Of a DNA stretch of 64,000 nt, positions 63,962 through 64,000 are shown piece after piece. This stretch comes from Rhodobacter sp. (GTDB taxonomy: Bacteria; Pseudomonadota; Alphaproteobacteria; Rhodobacterales; Rhodobacteraceae): the NCBI GenBank assembly GCA_030065095.1, contig JASJDP010000008.1, positions 124,001 to 188,000 of the forward strand. Reading direction: 5' to 3'. Under the pieces are notes generated by a model. The model was given only the letters and a program-made list of their open reading frames with translations. It was not told the DNA's origin and did not search any database. A program made the translations under genes and the position numbers. Position 1 is the stretch's first letter; each line of letters begins with the position of its first letter.

Positions 63962-64000
63962 GTGCTACTCCTTTGGATCGCCAGAGTGACGCCGCGTCCC

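Overview
The window is high-GC DNA from a purple anoxygenic phototroph of the Rhodobacterales (Rhodobacter/Roseobacter relatives). The main evidence is a large part of a photosynthesis gene cluster whose gene order matches that group: pufBALMX-dxs, idi-bchP-orf428-bchG, ppsR-ppaA and bchFNBHLM-lhaA-puhABC-bciE-acsF-puhE-hemA-cycA. The housekeeping and transport genes also have alphaproteobacterial character (PotABCD-type and Liv-type ABC transporters, a Rhodobacter-type porin, a DmdA-like GcvT-family protein, PPK2, DUF3576-leuS-lptE-holA).

Layout: 1-1282 holds branched-chain amino-acid-type permeases (livM cut by the left edge, livH). 1933-3661 holds a DmdA-like protein and a frame-disrupted VOC-fold gene. 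3749-10183 is a polyamine-like block: LysR regulator, two permeases, ATPase, binding protein and an FAD-dependent amine oxidase. 10586-15830 holds an L,D-transpeptidase-fold protein, YggS, a TPR-sulfotransferase, a porin with a clear terminator and a DUF3576 lipoprotein. 16239-24562 is housekeeping (leuS, lptE, holA, ppk2, a DUF2461 gene, parE). 24812-28379 holds an orphan Tat-exported binding protein and a divergent pair: a polytopic membrane protein and a PCuAC-like two-domain protein. 28438-32707 is hyuA-DUF1801-hyuB. 32822-35609 pairs a SUOX-fold exported protein with a hybrid histidine kinase. From 36142 to the right edge the window is photosynthesis genes.

How the photosynthesis part works together: hemA feeds 5-aminolevulinate into tetrapyrrole synthesis. 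bchH and bchM load Mg and methylate; acsF/bciE close the fifth ring using O2; bchLNB reduces protochlorophyllide; bchF hydrates the 3-vinyl group; bchG and bchP add and reduce the tail, whose precursors come from dxs and idi. pufL, pufM and puhA form the reaction centre, pufB and pufA form LH1, and pufX is the ring/quinone-exchange protein. lhaA, orf428, puhB, puhC and puhE assist assembly, and cycA shuttles electrons back to the reaction centre. PpsR and PpaA/AerR are the cluster's redox/light regulators. TGT-N12-ACA (PpsR/CrtJ) boxes lie over the bchF promoter, beside the ppaA promoter and around the bchG start. bchE and bchJ, which lie between bchG and ppsR in Rhodobacter sphaeroides, are absent from that position here, so the only ring cyclase in the window is the oxygen-dependent one.

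Most unusual non-coding structure: (i) a family of about 240-bp palindromic, MITE-like intergenic repeats (three nearly complete copies, one truncated copy and one short terminal-repeat-only derivative); (ii) six back-to-back hairpins between pufX and dxs; (iii) a hairpin that exactly sequesters the bchM Shine-Dalgarno sequence and shares bases with a second hairpin. I see no tRNA, rRNA, CRISPR array, transposase or prophage gene.
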